In this document: piece by piece, positions 1-6,659 of the stretch
How the letters are laid out: every line of letters begins with the position of its first letter
Position numbering within the stretch: the first letter of the stretch is position 1
From: Deltaproteobacteria bacterium
GTDB taxonomy: Bacteria; Desulfobacterota; Binatia; Binatales; Binataceae
Length of the DNA stretch: 11,678 nucleotides
Reading direction: 5' to 3'
Assembly: GCA_021799555.1 (NCBI GenBank)
Contig: JAJZAG010000088.1
Span: forward strand, 1-11,678
The notes under the pieces: model-generated
The model's input: only the letters and a program-made list of their open reading frames with translations
Told to the model about the DNA's origin: nothing
Databases searched by the model: none
Translations under genes and position numbers: made by a program

Positions 1-17
1 CAAGCCGCGGCGGCTTG
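1..17. repeat. Small perfect hairpin at the window edge
   Basis: Bases 1-7 and 11-17 are perfect reverse complements (CAAGCCG / CGGCTTG) around a 3-base loop. No T-run follows, so it is not a canonical intrinsic terminator. It could end an upstream transcript or be chance in GC-rich DNA. The window edge prevents seeing whether the stem extends further left. Confidence 0.3.
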
Positions 18-56
18 CACGCAAGACCGCTTTCCTTGAGTATAGAGCGGATTTTC

Positions 57-60
57 GAGG
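57..60 (+). promoter_or_regulatory. Ribosome binding site that sets the YCF48 gene start
   Basis: GAGG lies 5 nt before the ATG at 66. The same reading frame also has an upstream TTG at 15, but that has no comparable site, and the 17 extra residues it would add would sit in front of the signal sequence. Confidence 0.6.
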
Positions 61-65
61 TCGGA

Positions 66-1202
66 ATGCCACCACACAGGATTTCCAGCCAGTGGATTAC
101 CGTAATCGCGGCCGTTGCTGCGCTCGCCGGGGCGGCGTGCCATCGGGAGGTCGCCGTGCCGCCCATAAAAGAACGGGCGGTTACGTTCACCGACAATTTT
201 TTCGACGTATGGCCGACCAGCCCGACTCGGGCGTTCATTGTCGGCACGCGGGGCAAAGTCCTGCTCACCGAAGACGGCGGGCTGCATTTCAAGCGCGTCG
301 ATATCGGCACTGACCTCGCGGTTTTCGGCATTCAGATGGCCGACGATCAGACCGGATACCTTTGCGGACAAGACGGATTGATCATGCGCACCCAGGATGG
401 CGGCAAGACGTGGCATCGCATCAACTCGCGCACCCATCTATTCATCTTCGGACTCTCATTTCCGGATCGGCTGCATGGATTCCTGGTCGGTGACCGTTCG
501 CTGGTGCTCAGCACCACCGATGGCGGCGAGACTTTTCTCAAGCGGCAGTTGGAGCGCATCTTTCCGCCCGAACTTCAGGACTACGCGCTTCCGTATGAAG
601 AGCCCGTCTTCTACAGCACCACCTTCATCGATGACGACCGCGGCTGGATCGTCGGTGAGCTCGGACGCATCTGGGCGACCGTCAACGGCGGCAACACATG
701 GCAGGAGCAGCAGGAATCGCTCGTGCCGCAATGGAAACGTCCGCTCGGACCCAACGACGATCCCCGCTTCAGCGATTTTCTGCTGCCCACGATGTTCGGT
801 GTGTCGTTCCGCGACGCGCAGCACGGCGCGGCGTGCGGACTCGAGGGCTGGGTTGTCGAGACCAGCGACGGCGGCAAGACTTGGGTTTTCGCGCATCAGG
901 CCGACAAACCCGGCGACCCGCCCGATACGATGGTCCCCGGTGCACCACAACTCCCGGCGCGCGATCCGTTGTTCGCGATCGACCTATTCAACCCGGAGCA
1001 GGGGATGACGGTTGGCTTGACGGGCACGGTTCTGAGCCTGCAGTCCAACGGTGCTTGGGCGCACGACCCGAGCGTGCCCGCACTGCCGTTTCCGCTGAGC
1101 CAGGTGCGTTTTTTCGACGCGCAACACGGATGGATCGTTGGTCTGGGAACAATTCTCTACACTTCGGATGGAGGCAAGACCTGGCGCTTCTGCCAGGGCT
1201 AG
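66..1202 (+). CDS. Exported YCF48/BNR-repeat beta-propeller protein
   Basis: A 378-residue protein of the YCF48-related (photosystem II assembly factor-like, sortilin/BNR-type propeller) superfamily. Residues about 10-25 are hydrophobic and form a signal sequence. Cys25 in ALAGAAC could be lipidated, but Gly at -3 makes a poor lipobox, so cleavage as a soluble periplasmic protein is equally possible. Asp-box-like turns recur through the protein: TEDGGLHF (68-75), TQDGGKTW (109-116), TTDGGETF (150-157), TVNGGNTW (205-212), TSDGGKTW (266-273) and TSDGGKTW (366-373). These mark propeller blades, and each is followed about 15-20 residues later by a 'G..VG' strand. In cyanobacteria and chloroplasts YCF48 helps assemble photosystem II; nothing here suggests photosynthesis, so that function should not be transferred. 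The RND transporter starts 34 nt downstream, which points to a partner or accessory role in the envelope. The family is firm; the role is inferred. Confidence 0.88.
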   Translation: MPPHRISSQWITVIAAVAALAGAACHREVAVPPIKERAVTFTDNFFDVWPTSPTRAFIVGTRGKVLLTEDGGLHFKRVDIGTDLAVFGIQMADDQTGYLCGQDGLIMRTQDGGKTWHRINSRTHLFIFGLSFPDRLHGFLVGDRSLVLSTTDGGETFLKRQLERIFPPELQDYALPYEEPVFYSTTFIDDDRGWIVGELGRIWATVNGGNTWQEQQESLVPQWKRPLGPNDDPRFSDFLLPTMFGVSFRDAQHGAACGLEGWVVETSDGGKTWVFAHQADKPGDPPDTMVPGAPQLPARDPLFAIDLFNPEQGMTVGLTGTVLSLQSNGAWAHDPSVPALPFPLSQVRFFDAQHGWIVGLGTILYTSDGGKTWRFCQG

Positions 1203-1204
1203 CC

Positions 1205-1220
1205 GGCGCGCGCGCGCGCC
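1205..1220. repeat. Alternating GC palindrome between the YCF48 and RND genes
   Basis: A 16-bp perfect palindrome, GGCGCGCGCGCGCGCC, containing 14 bases of strict GC alternation (1206-1219). It lies 2 nt after the YCF48 stop and just before the RBS of the transporter. It could fold as an RNA hairpin between the two cistrons or adopt Z-form DNA. No function is demonstrated. Confidence 0.55.
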
Positions 1221-1226
1221 CCAAGC

Positions 1227-1230
1227 GGAG
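1227..1230 (+). promoter_or_regulatory. Ribosome binding site that sets the RND transporter start
   Basis: GGAG sits 6 nt before the ATG at 1237. The frame stays open further upstream to 1138, but that stretch overlaps the end of the YCF48 gene and encodes an Arg/Ala-rich tail with no membrane character. This site supports starting at 1237. Confidence 0.6.
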
Positions 1231-1236
1231 AACGCC

Positions 1237-3627
1237 ATGGTTTGGTATCGGTTCGGCGAGTGGCTAATCAAGCGGCGGTTTTTCGTGCTGGTCGCGATCG
1301 CCGCGCTGACCGGCTTCTTCGGCTACTATGCGGCGCAAACCCGGCTCGTCACGAGCTTTGGCGATCTGCTCCCGCAAAACCATCCGTTCATCAAGATCGC
1401 GCACAAGTACGACCAGTATTTCGGCAGCGTCAACAATGTCACCGTGATGATCGAGGCGCGCGAGGGCACCATCTACACACCCAAGATCCTCGCCAAGATC
1501 GTCAAGATGACGGGCGACATGGACCTCGTTTACGGCATCCAGCACGGCTCGGTGCGGTCGCTCGCCACCGCGAGTTTTTTTCGTCCGCTGGCGGGCGGAG
1601 TGATACTCAATACCCCTGTGCTGCCGGGCGGCAAGGTGCCGAAGACGCAGAAGGAAATCGACGAGGTTCGTAGCAACGTCCACAAAAACCCGGGCGTGGT
1701 ATTTGGACGCTTCGTATCGCTAGACGACAAGGCTGCGATAATCGAAGGCAGCTTTCTCGAGTCCCGGCTCGACTATCAGCGTATTTTCAACGAGATCTAC
1801 AAGATCGTCGTCGATCCTGAAAAAGGACCCGACGTGCGCATCTACGTCGGCGGGCAGCCAATCCTCTACGGCTGGGTTTATCATTATGCGCCGCAGATCT
1901 TCCGCATCTTCATTTACACGGTGCTGGCCCTTTGGGTCCTCCTCTATCTGTACTTCCACGATTGGCGCGGCGCGCTGCGGCCGACGATCTCGGGCGTAAT
2001 CTGCGCGATATGGGGACTGGGGTTTATCCGGCTGATCGGATTCACGCTCGATCCGCTGGTGCTGGTGATTCCGTTTTTGATAACCGCGCGCGCGGTCAGC
2101 CATTCGGTGCAGATGCACGACCGATATTACGAGGAGTATTACCGCACCCGCGACAAGAACACCGCGATTTTGTCCGCTTTCTCGGAACTGTTCGTGCCGT
2201 CGCTGTCGGGTATCCTTACCGACGCGTTCGGCGTGCTGGTGATCCTGTTGGTGCCGGTGCTGTTTTTGCAGAAGCTCGCGATTACCGCTTCCTTCTGGAT
2301 CGCCGCGATTATCGTCAGCGAGCTGCTCCTCAACCCGATCGTTTATTACTATCTTGAACCGCCGCGTATCGAGGTGATCGAGCGCCGCGAGCGCGGAATT
2401 TTCAAGCGCATGCTGGTTGCTGTAGCGCGGCCGATGCTCGAGCCGCGCGGGCGGAAGATCACGATGGCGGCGACGGCGGCGGTGCTGCTGCTCTGCGCAT
2501 TCTTCTTCAGCGGCCTGAAGGTTGGAGATCCGTCCTCGCAATCGCCGGTGCTGTGGCCAAATTCGCCTTACAATCATGCGATGGAGAAAATCCAGGACGA
2601 ATTCGGCGCGATCGAGCAATTCGTTGTCGTCGCCCAACTCAAGAACCGTGATTCGCTTAACGATCCGAAGCTTTACCACGTCATGGATCGTTATCAGCGC
2701 TACATGGAAGGCGACCCCGCCGTCGGCCGCACCTTCTCGGTCGCCGACCTGCTCGCCAACGGCGGCTCGGCGCTGAGAGAGTTCGAGCCGAAATGGAACG
2801 TCCTGCCGACCACCAAGCGCGGCACCGGGCAACTGCTCGGCGGGCTGCTCGCGGGTGCGTCGCCGCTTTCGACCGCATACATCATCACGCCGCGGCGCGA
2901 CGCAACCCAGATCACCGTCTATGCCAAGAATCGCGAAGGCGAGAATGTCGAGCGAATCGTGCTCCGCACCGAGCGCTTTTTCGCGGACCCGCGCAACCAG
3001 GTAAAGGACGTTAAGTTCAGAATGGCGGCAGGAATCATTGGCGAGCTCGCCGCCGCCAACCAGGAAATAATCGACAACGACCTGCTGCTCAACGTGCTCG
3101 CATTTGCGACGATTTACATAATTGTGCTCGTCACCTACCGCTCCTTCATGGCCGGCTTCTATCTGCTGTTTCCGCTCGCACTTGCGAACGCCGCGATCAA
3201 TGCCTACATGGGAGCGCACGACGTCGGGATCAATATCAACACGCTGCCGGTTGTGACCGTCGGAGTCGGATTTGGAATCGACTACGCGATCTATATCGTG
3301 AGCCGGATTATCGAGGAGCTGGCGCTCGGACGCGAATTGAACGACGCGACCTATAATGCGCTCGTCACTTCGGGCAAGGCGGTCGCGTTCACGGCGCTCA
3401 CACTGGTCGCATCGGTGCTGTTCTGGTACTGGTCAAGTATCCGCTTCGATGCCGAGATGGGTATGCTCCTGGCGGTGTGGATGTTTGTCTCGATGCTGGG
3501 CGCGATGACGATATTGCCGGTGCTGATCGTGATGCTCGACCCGAAATTCATCCATCGCGAAAAAGACCGGATCATCGCGTCGCGCCGCCCCGACCTGGCC
3601 GAGCGGACGGTCAGCTCGGCCTCGTAG
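1237..3627 (+). CDS. RND superfamily (MMPL-domain) inner-membrane transporter
   Basis: A 796-residue protein with classic RND duplication. TM1 (about 14-33) is followed by a large extracytoplasmic loop (about 34-220), a cluster of five helices (about 222-372) and a second half: a helix at about 408-425, a second loop (about 426-615) and five C-terminal helices (about 616-765). That gives roughly twelve helices, and the length fits the family. The second half carries GVGFGIDYAIYI (676-687), the FG-x-DY motif whose Asp (D682) is expected to lie in the proton pathway of MMPL/RND proteins. The equivalent place in the first half reads ITARAVSHSVQMHD (282-295), without the DY pair, so the two halves look functionally unequal. 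The substrate is unknown; related proteins move lipids, hopanoids or hydrophobic compounds. No membrane-fusion (HlyD-type) or outer-membrane (TolC-type) gene is adjacent, so it is not an obvious tripartite drug pump. It is co-oriented and closely spaced with the YCF48 protein and the VOC enzyme. Confidence 0.9.
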   Translation: MVWYRFGEWLIKRRFFVLVAIAALTGFFGYYAAQTRLVTSFGDLLPQNHPFIKIAHKYDQYFGSVNNVTVMIEAREGTIYTPKILAKIVKMTGDMDLVYGIQHGSVRSLATASFFRPLAGGVILNTPVLPGGKVPKTQKEIDEVRSNVHKNPGVVFGRFVSLDDKAAIIEGSFLESRLDYQRIFNEIYKIVVDPEKGPDVRIYVGGQPILYGWVYHYAPQIFRIFIYTVLALWVLLYLYFHDWRGALRPTISGVICAIWGLGFIRLIGFTLDPLVLVIPFLITARAVSHSVQMHDRYYEEYYRTRDKNTAILSAFSELFVPSLSGILTDAFGVLVILLVPVLFLQKLAITASFWIAAIIVSELLLNPIVYYYLEPPRIEVIERRERGIFKRMLVAVARPMLEPRGRKITMAATAAVLLLCAFFFSGLKVGDPSSQSPVLWPNSPYNHAMEKIQDEFGAIEQFVVVAQLKNRDSLNDPKLYHVMDRYQRYMEGDPAVGRTFSVADLLANGGSALREFEPKWNVLPTTKRGTGQLLGGLLAGASPLSTAYIITPRRDATQITVYAKNREGENVERIVLRTERFFADPRNQVKDVKFRMAAGIIGELAAANQEIIDNDLLLNVLAFATIYIIVLVTYRSFMAGFYLLFPLALANAAINAYMGAHDVGININTLPVVTVGVGFGIDYAIYIVSRIIEELALGRELNDATYNALVTSGKAVAFTALTLVASVLFWYWSSIRFDAEMGMLLAVWMFVSMLGAMTILPVLIVMLDPKFIHREKDRIIASRRPDLAERTVSSAS

Positions 3628-3654
3628 GATGCGCGCGTAAGGTCCGCGAAGGCG

Positions 3655-4038
3655 ATGAAACTCGAACGGCTCGATCACTTTGGGCTCGAGGTCGCCGACC
3701 TCGAACGCGCCGAGCGCTTCTACACCGGCGTGCTCGGACTCGCGGTTGCCGCGCGCCTCGGCGACCAGGTGCTGCTTGATTGCGGCGGACAGAACCTGGC
3801 GCTGTTCGAAGTTGCACGCGCCGCGATTCCTCCGCAGGCGCGCGCCGCAATTACTGCAAATCCCCTTGGCCGCGGGCATCATGCGTTCCGCGTATCTCGG
3901 ACGGATTTTGGGGGCGCGAAGGCGCGTCTGACCGCTGCCGGCGTCGAGACCTCGCGGCCCATCGACTGGGGCGATCACGATTGCCTTTATTTTCTCGACC
4001 CGGACGGCAATCTGCTTGAAATCGTCAGCTACCGATAG
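3655..4038 (+). CDS. VOC-superfamily (glyoxalase/dioxygenase fold) metalloenzyme
   Basis: A 127-residue single-module VOC protein, the usual length for the glyoxalase I / fosfomycin-resistance / extradiol dioxygenase fold. It opens with LDHFGLEVADLERAERFY (6-23), has a central GHHAFRV (74-80) and closes with FLDPDGNLLEIVSY (113-126). Likely metal ligands are His8, His75 or His76, and Glu122, the standard 2-His-1-Glu set, so it is probably an active metalloenzyme acting as a dimer. The reaction cannot be read from sequence. The ATG at 3655 has GAAGG only 2 nt upstream (3648-3652), which is short, but the protein begins naturally there. The 27-nt gap after the transporter stop suggests cotranscription. 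No signal peptide is present, so it is cytoplasmic. Confidence 0.85.
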   Translation: MKLERLDHFGLEVADLERAERFYTGVLGLAVAARLGDQVLLDCGGQNLALFEVARAAIPPQARAAITANPLGRGHHAFRVSRTDFGGAKARLTAAGVETSRPIDWGDHDCLYFLDPDGNLLEIVSYR

Positions 4039-4056
4039 ACGGACGACCGCCGCCGC

Positions 4057-4084
4057 TTTACATAGCTTCGCGCCATCCGATAGC
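4057..4084 (+). promoter_or_regulatory. Possible sigma70-type promoter for the yceI-like gene
   Basis: TTTACA (4057-4062, 5 of 6 to the -35 consensus) is followed after 16 nt by GATAGC (4079-4084, a weak -10 match). It sits in the 107-nt gap between the VOC and YceI genes. The -10 is poor and the call is tentative; readthrough from the upstream unit is the alternative. Confidence 0.2.
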
Positions 4085-4145
4085 ACGGCGCAGAGTGCTC
4101 AATAAATCCGCGCGAAGGCCCGAGTCTTGTGGGATGATAACCGGG

Positions 4146-4763
4146 ATGATTCGCATACCCCTCCACTGCCTCGTTGTAAGCGCGATTGTGGCGATCGCCG
4201 CGCCAGCGCGGGCGATCGCCGCGATGACGCGTTACGTGGTCGAGCCCGCACAGTGCGAGTTGATAACGTTTGTTGCCGAACCGCTGACGCACTTCCAAAA
4301 AAGCGCCGTCGGCAATTTTGCGGTCCGCTCCGGCGAGATTTCCGGCGATCCCGCAAGTCCCGCCTCCGGAGCGTCCGTCAAGCTGGTCTTCGATTCTTCG
4401 AGCTATTCCAGCGGCAACACGCGCCTCGACCGCGTCGTTACCCATACGGTGCTCGACTCCGCCGACTATCCCGATATCACGTTCAAGAGCACGGGGCTTC
4501 AGGATGTCGCGATCGACCAGACCGGAGCCGGTGGCTCCGCGCTCGTAAACGGCGAGCTGACGCTGCGCGGCGAGACGCGCTCGATGAGCGCGCTGGTGAG
4601 CGTCGTGCTGGAGGGGCAGGACGAGCTCGTGGCGCGTGGCGAAGTCACCTTTCGCTACCCGAAGTTCGGACTGCCGGTTCCGGCCGGTTTTCTAGGCCTC
4701 TTTCACGCGAGCGACCAAGTAACGGTCAAGTTCCGGATTGTCGCAAAGCGCGCCGCTTCCTGA
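4146..4763 (+). CDS. YceI-family secreted lipid-binding-like protein
   Basis: A 205-residue protein with a Sec signal (short basic start MIR, hydrophobic core to about residue 19, cleavage likely after APARA or AIAA). It is followed by a YceI domain, a lipocalin-like beta-barrel known in other bacteria to bind polyisoprenoids or amides. Signature pieces are VEPAQCELITF (32-42), FDSSSYSSGNTRLD (82-95), SADYPDITFKST (105-116), VNGELTLRGETRSM (134-147) and the end stretch FGLPVPAGFLGLFHASDQV (174-192). The normal YceI order is preserved. The start is uncertain: in-frame ATGs lie at 4134 and 4146 and a GTG at 4095, none with a convincing Shine-Dalgarno. 4146 was chosen because it puts the signal core closest to a basic start. 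It acts in the periplasm. Its placement after the RND transporter is consistent with envelope lipid handling, but that link is inferred. Confidence 0.85.
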   Translation: MIRIPLHCLVVSAIVAIAAPARAIAAMTRYVVEPAQCELITFVAEPLTHFQKSAVGNFAVRSGEISGDPASPASGASVKLVFDSSSYSSGNTRLDRVVTHTVLDSADYPDITFKSTGLQDVAIDQTGAGGSALVNGELTLRGETRSMSALVSVVLEGQDELVARGEVTFRYPKFGLPVPAGFLGLFHASDQVTVKFRIVAKRAAS

Positions 4764-4794
4764 TTCGCGCGAGGGCGGCGTGCGCAGCCGTTGG

Positions 4795-4824
4795 AGCCTC
4801 CGCCGCGCGGGCATGGCGGAGGCT
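4795..4824. terminator. Perfect 10-bp hairpin downstream of the yceI-like gene
   Basis: AGCCTCCGCC (4795-4804) and GGCGGAGGCT (4815-4824) are exact reverse complements around a 10-base loop. It lies 31 nt after the YceI stop and 26 nt before the ParB-like ATG. A stem this strong would stall polymerase, but no U-tract follows, so it is a terminator-like or dispersed-repeat hairpin, not a classical intrinsic terminator. It could also act as an RNA processing stem between two cistrons. Confidence 0.5.
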
Positions 4825-4850
4825 GCGACGATCTATTAGAACTTCCCTTC

Positions 4851-5762
4851 ATGGCGAATTTTACGATTACGCCAAAGGGCGCCAAACCTCCCCTGGCGAT
4901 CGAGGAACTCGCCGCCGCGATCGATTCTGACGGCGGCGCAGCGATCGCGGCCTATCAGGAGCCAATCGGAGAGCATTGGCACTTGTTCGCCCTGCTGCCG
5001 ATGGACAGGGTGCGGCCGACTCCGTATCAGCGCGATCTATCGCCGGCGCATCTCAAGCGCATGGTCGAGGTGATGAAAAAACTCGATCGGTTTACCGAGC
5101 CGATCGTCGCGGTGCGCTCTGATGGCATATATTTCACGCCGAACGGAAATCATCGCCGCGCCGCCGCGGAGAAGCTCAAATCCAAGCTGATTCCCGCGAT
5201 CGTCATCCCTGAGCCGGAAGTCGCTTTTCAGATCCTCGCGCTCAACACCGAGAAGGCGCACAACCTGCGCGACAAGGCGCTCGAAGTCATCAGGATGTAC
5301 CGGGCGCGGATGGCGGCGGACCCCAGCCGCGTGGAAAAGGACTACGCGTTCGAATTCGAGCGCGCCCACTTCATCACGCTCGGAATCATGTACGAGAAGA
5401 AGCCTCGCTTTTCAGGCGGCGCGTTCGCTCCTCTGCTCGGCCGGGTCGATAACTTTATCGCCAAGCCGCTCACCGCCGCCTTCGAGGAGCGCACAGAGCG
5501 CGCGGCGCAAGTCGAGCGCGCCGACGAATTGTTAATCGAACTCGTCGCGCAAGGAAAAAAACGCGGCCTCGTGCATCCCTATCTCAAGAATTTCATCATG
5601 GCGCGCTCCAATCCGCTGACCCGCGCGCGCAAGAACCTCCCGACCTGCAAGGCCGCGCTAGCCAGCCTGCTCAAGTCGCTCGAGGAATTTGATCTTGGCA
5701 AGATCAACTACGGACAAATCCGTGACGCCGCCCAAATCGCCGCCGCCACAGTCAGCGACTAA
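4851..5762 (+). CDS. Orphan ParB/Srx-fold domain protein
   Basis: A 303-residue protein with a ParB N-terminal-like domain at about 45-135. LLPMDRVRPTPYQRDLSPAH (48-67) corresponds to ParB box I, and TPNGNHRRAAAEKLK (96-110) to box II, the nucleotide-contacting GERRxRA region, here written GNHRRAAA. Classical ParB proteins bind CTP and parS DNA for chromosome segregation, but the same fold serves in many regulators and nucleases. The rest (140-303) is largely helical and charged, with HNLRDKALEVIRMYR (137-151) and FSGGAFAPLLGRVD (187-200). I see no clear helix-turn-helix. No parA, parS cluster or other partition gene is adjacent, so it should not be called a partition protein. The ATG at 4851 lacks a Shine-Dalgarno. 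An upstream in-frame TTG (4791) would translate through the hairpin and is unlikely. Function unknown. Confidence 0.78.
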   Translation: MANFTITPKGAKPPLAIEELAAAIDSDGGAAIAAYQEPIGEHWHLFALLPMDRVRPTPYQRDLSPAHLKRMVEVMKKLDRFTEPIVAVRSDGIYFTPNGNHRRAAAEKLKSKLIPAIVIPEPEVAFQILALNTEKAHNLRDKALEVIRMYRARMAADPSRVEKDYAFEFERAHFITLGIMYEKKPRFSGGAFAPLLGRVDNFIAKPLTAAFEERTERAAQVERADELLIELVAQGKKRGLVHPYLKNFIMARSNPLTRARKNLPTCKAALASLLKSLEEFDLGKINYGQIRDAAQIAAATVSD

Positions 5763-5769
5763 CGCCTCT

Positions 5770-5791
5770 CCGAGTTGGGCCCGAGTTGGGC
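5770..5791. repeat. Two tandem copies of an 11-bp unit
   Basis: CCGAGTTGGGC occurs at 5770-5780 and again, exactly and head to tail, at 5781-5791. It is followed by an overlapping palindrome GGGCGCGCCC (5788-5797). It sits in the 56-nt gap between the convergent ParB-like gene and the small minus-strand gene, where replication slippage or a weak transcript-end structure would be tolerated. Confidence 0.6.
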
Positions 5792-5818
5792 GCGCCCGCT
5801 GAGACGGCATGGTTTGGG

Positions 5819-6280
5819 TTAGGCGATCGGAGAGACGATCGGCGTCACGGCGAAGCGCAGGATTTTCCATCCGTTACCGACTCGGATTAGAGTGATTTGT
5901 ATCCCGGCCGCGCCGTTTTGAAAATCCGCATGGCCGAAATACTCGGCCATCACCAGCGCGTTGCCGTTGGGTTCGACGAGAAACCGCGTTGTGCCGTAAC
6001 TGCCATTATATTTTCTGAGACCTCCCAAGAGGCGGAAGCCCGAAAACACGCTGCGAATTTCGTCGGCGCTTTCCACTGACGCACCAAGTTGGGCGCTGGC
6101 GCGTTTCATTAGCGCGCCGGTGTCCCATCTTGATACAACCGCGACGATCGCCGCGTCGGCATATTGATGGCTCTCGAGATTGAGCTGCTTGCTCGTTACT
6201 TCGACCATCGCGACCGCTACGGCAAAGGTCAGCAGAACCGCCGCAGAAGCCGCCGCGCAAATGCCAATAATCTTCCGCAT
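5819..6280 (-). CDS. Small membrane-anchored or secreted protein, unrecognised
   Basis: A 153-residue protein I do not recognise. It begins MRKIIGICAA and runs through an uninterrupted hydrophobic stretch to about residue 27, giving either a signal peptide or a single N-terminal anchor with the rest outside the cytoplasm. The soluble part has ALMKRASAQLGASV (57-70), a central GLRKYNGSYG (87-96) and a strand-rich end including GIQITLIRVGNGWKILRFAV (126-145). Ending in a 'GW.I..F' strand is reminiscent of NTF2-like or DUF4019-type small domains, which is only a resemblance. The start at 6280 was preferred over the ATG at 6286 because GGAGG lies 8 nt upstream of it. It is monocistronic, convergent with the ParB-like gene, and somewhat less GC-biased than its neighbours by eye. 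Confidence 0.65.
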   Translation of the reverse strand: MRKIIGICAAASAAVLLTFAVAVAMVEVTSKQLNLESHQYADAAIVAVVSRWDTGALMKRASAQLGASVESADEIRSVFSGFRLLGGLRKYNGSYGTTRFLVEPNGNALVMAEYFGHADFQNGAAGIQITLIRVGNGWKILRFAVTPIVSPIA

Positions 6281-6288
6281 GATCATTG

Positions 6289-6293
6289 CCTCC
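6289..6293 (-). promoter_or_regulatory. Ribosome binding site that decides between two starts
   Basis: The minus strand reads GGAGG here. Spacing is 8 nt to the ATG at 6280 but only 2 nt to the in-frame ATG at 6286, so translation should begin at 6280. Confidence 0.7.
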
Positions 6294-6659
6294 GAAAAAC
6301 TGGCTCGCGGCTATGGGAAGGAGCAATTCACGTGCCCGGCATCCGCATCGCACCTGATCCTGTGCATCATTGCGCAACGCTGCGCTCGTCTCGGCAACGC
6401 GCCTCACGTCGTCGAGGTTATGTACGGCGATGTCTCACCGCGTCGAAATCCCGATGTTTCAAAATCGGACAGCTTATGTCCCATCAAGGGACGCATTGCA
6501 CAAGTTTCCGCCTGGTAATCGACGACCACGTTCGCTCGTGCCCGATCGTCGAAGCGCAAGCCACGCGAGATGAAAGCGCCACAAAACGGTTGTGAAAATC
6601 CCCGAAGCCAAAACGGCCGACGCTGTTGCGGCGCCGACCGTAAATCGCTCCCTTAAAAA

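Noticed and set aside
1720..3219. 499-codon open frame on the minus strand inside the RND gene
   Set aside because: It is antisense to a well-supported transporter and encodes an Arg/His/Glu/Gln-rich product with no domain pattern. High-GC genes commonly give long antisense open frames of this kind.
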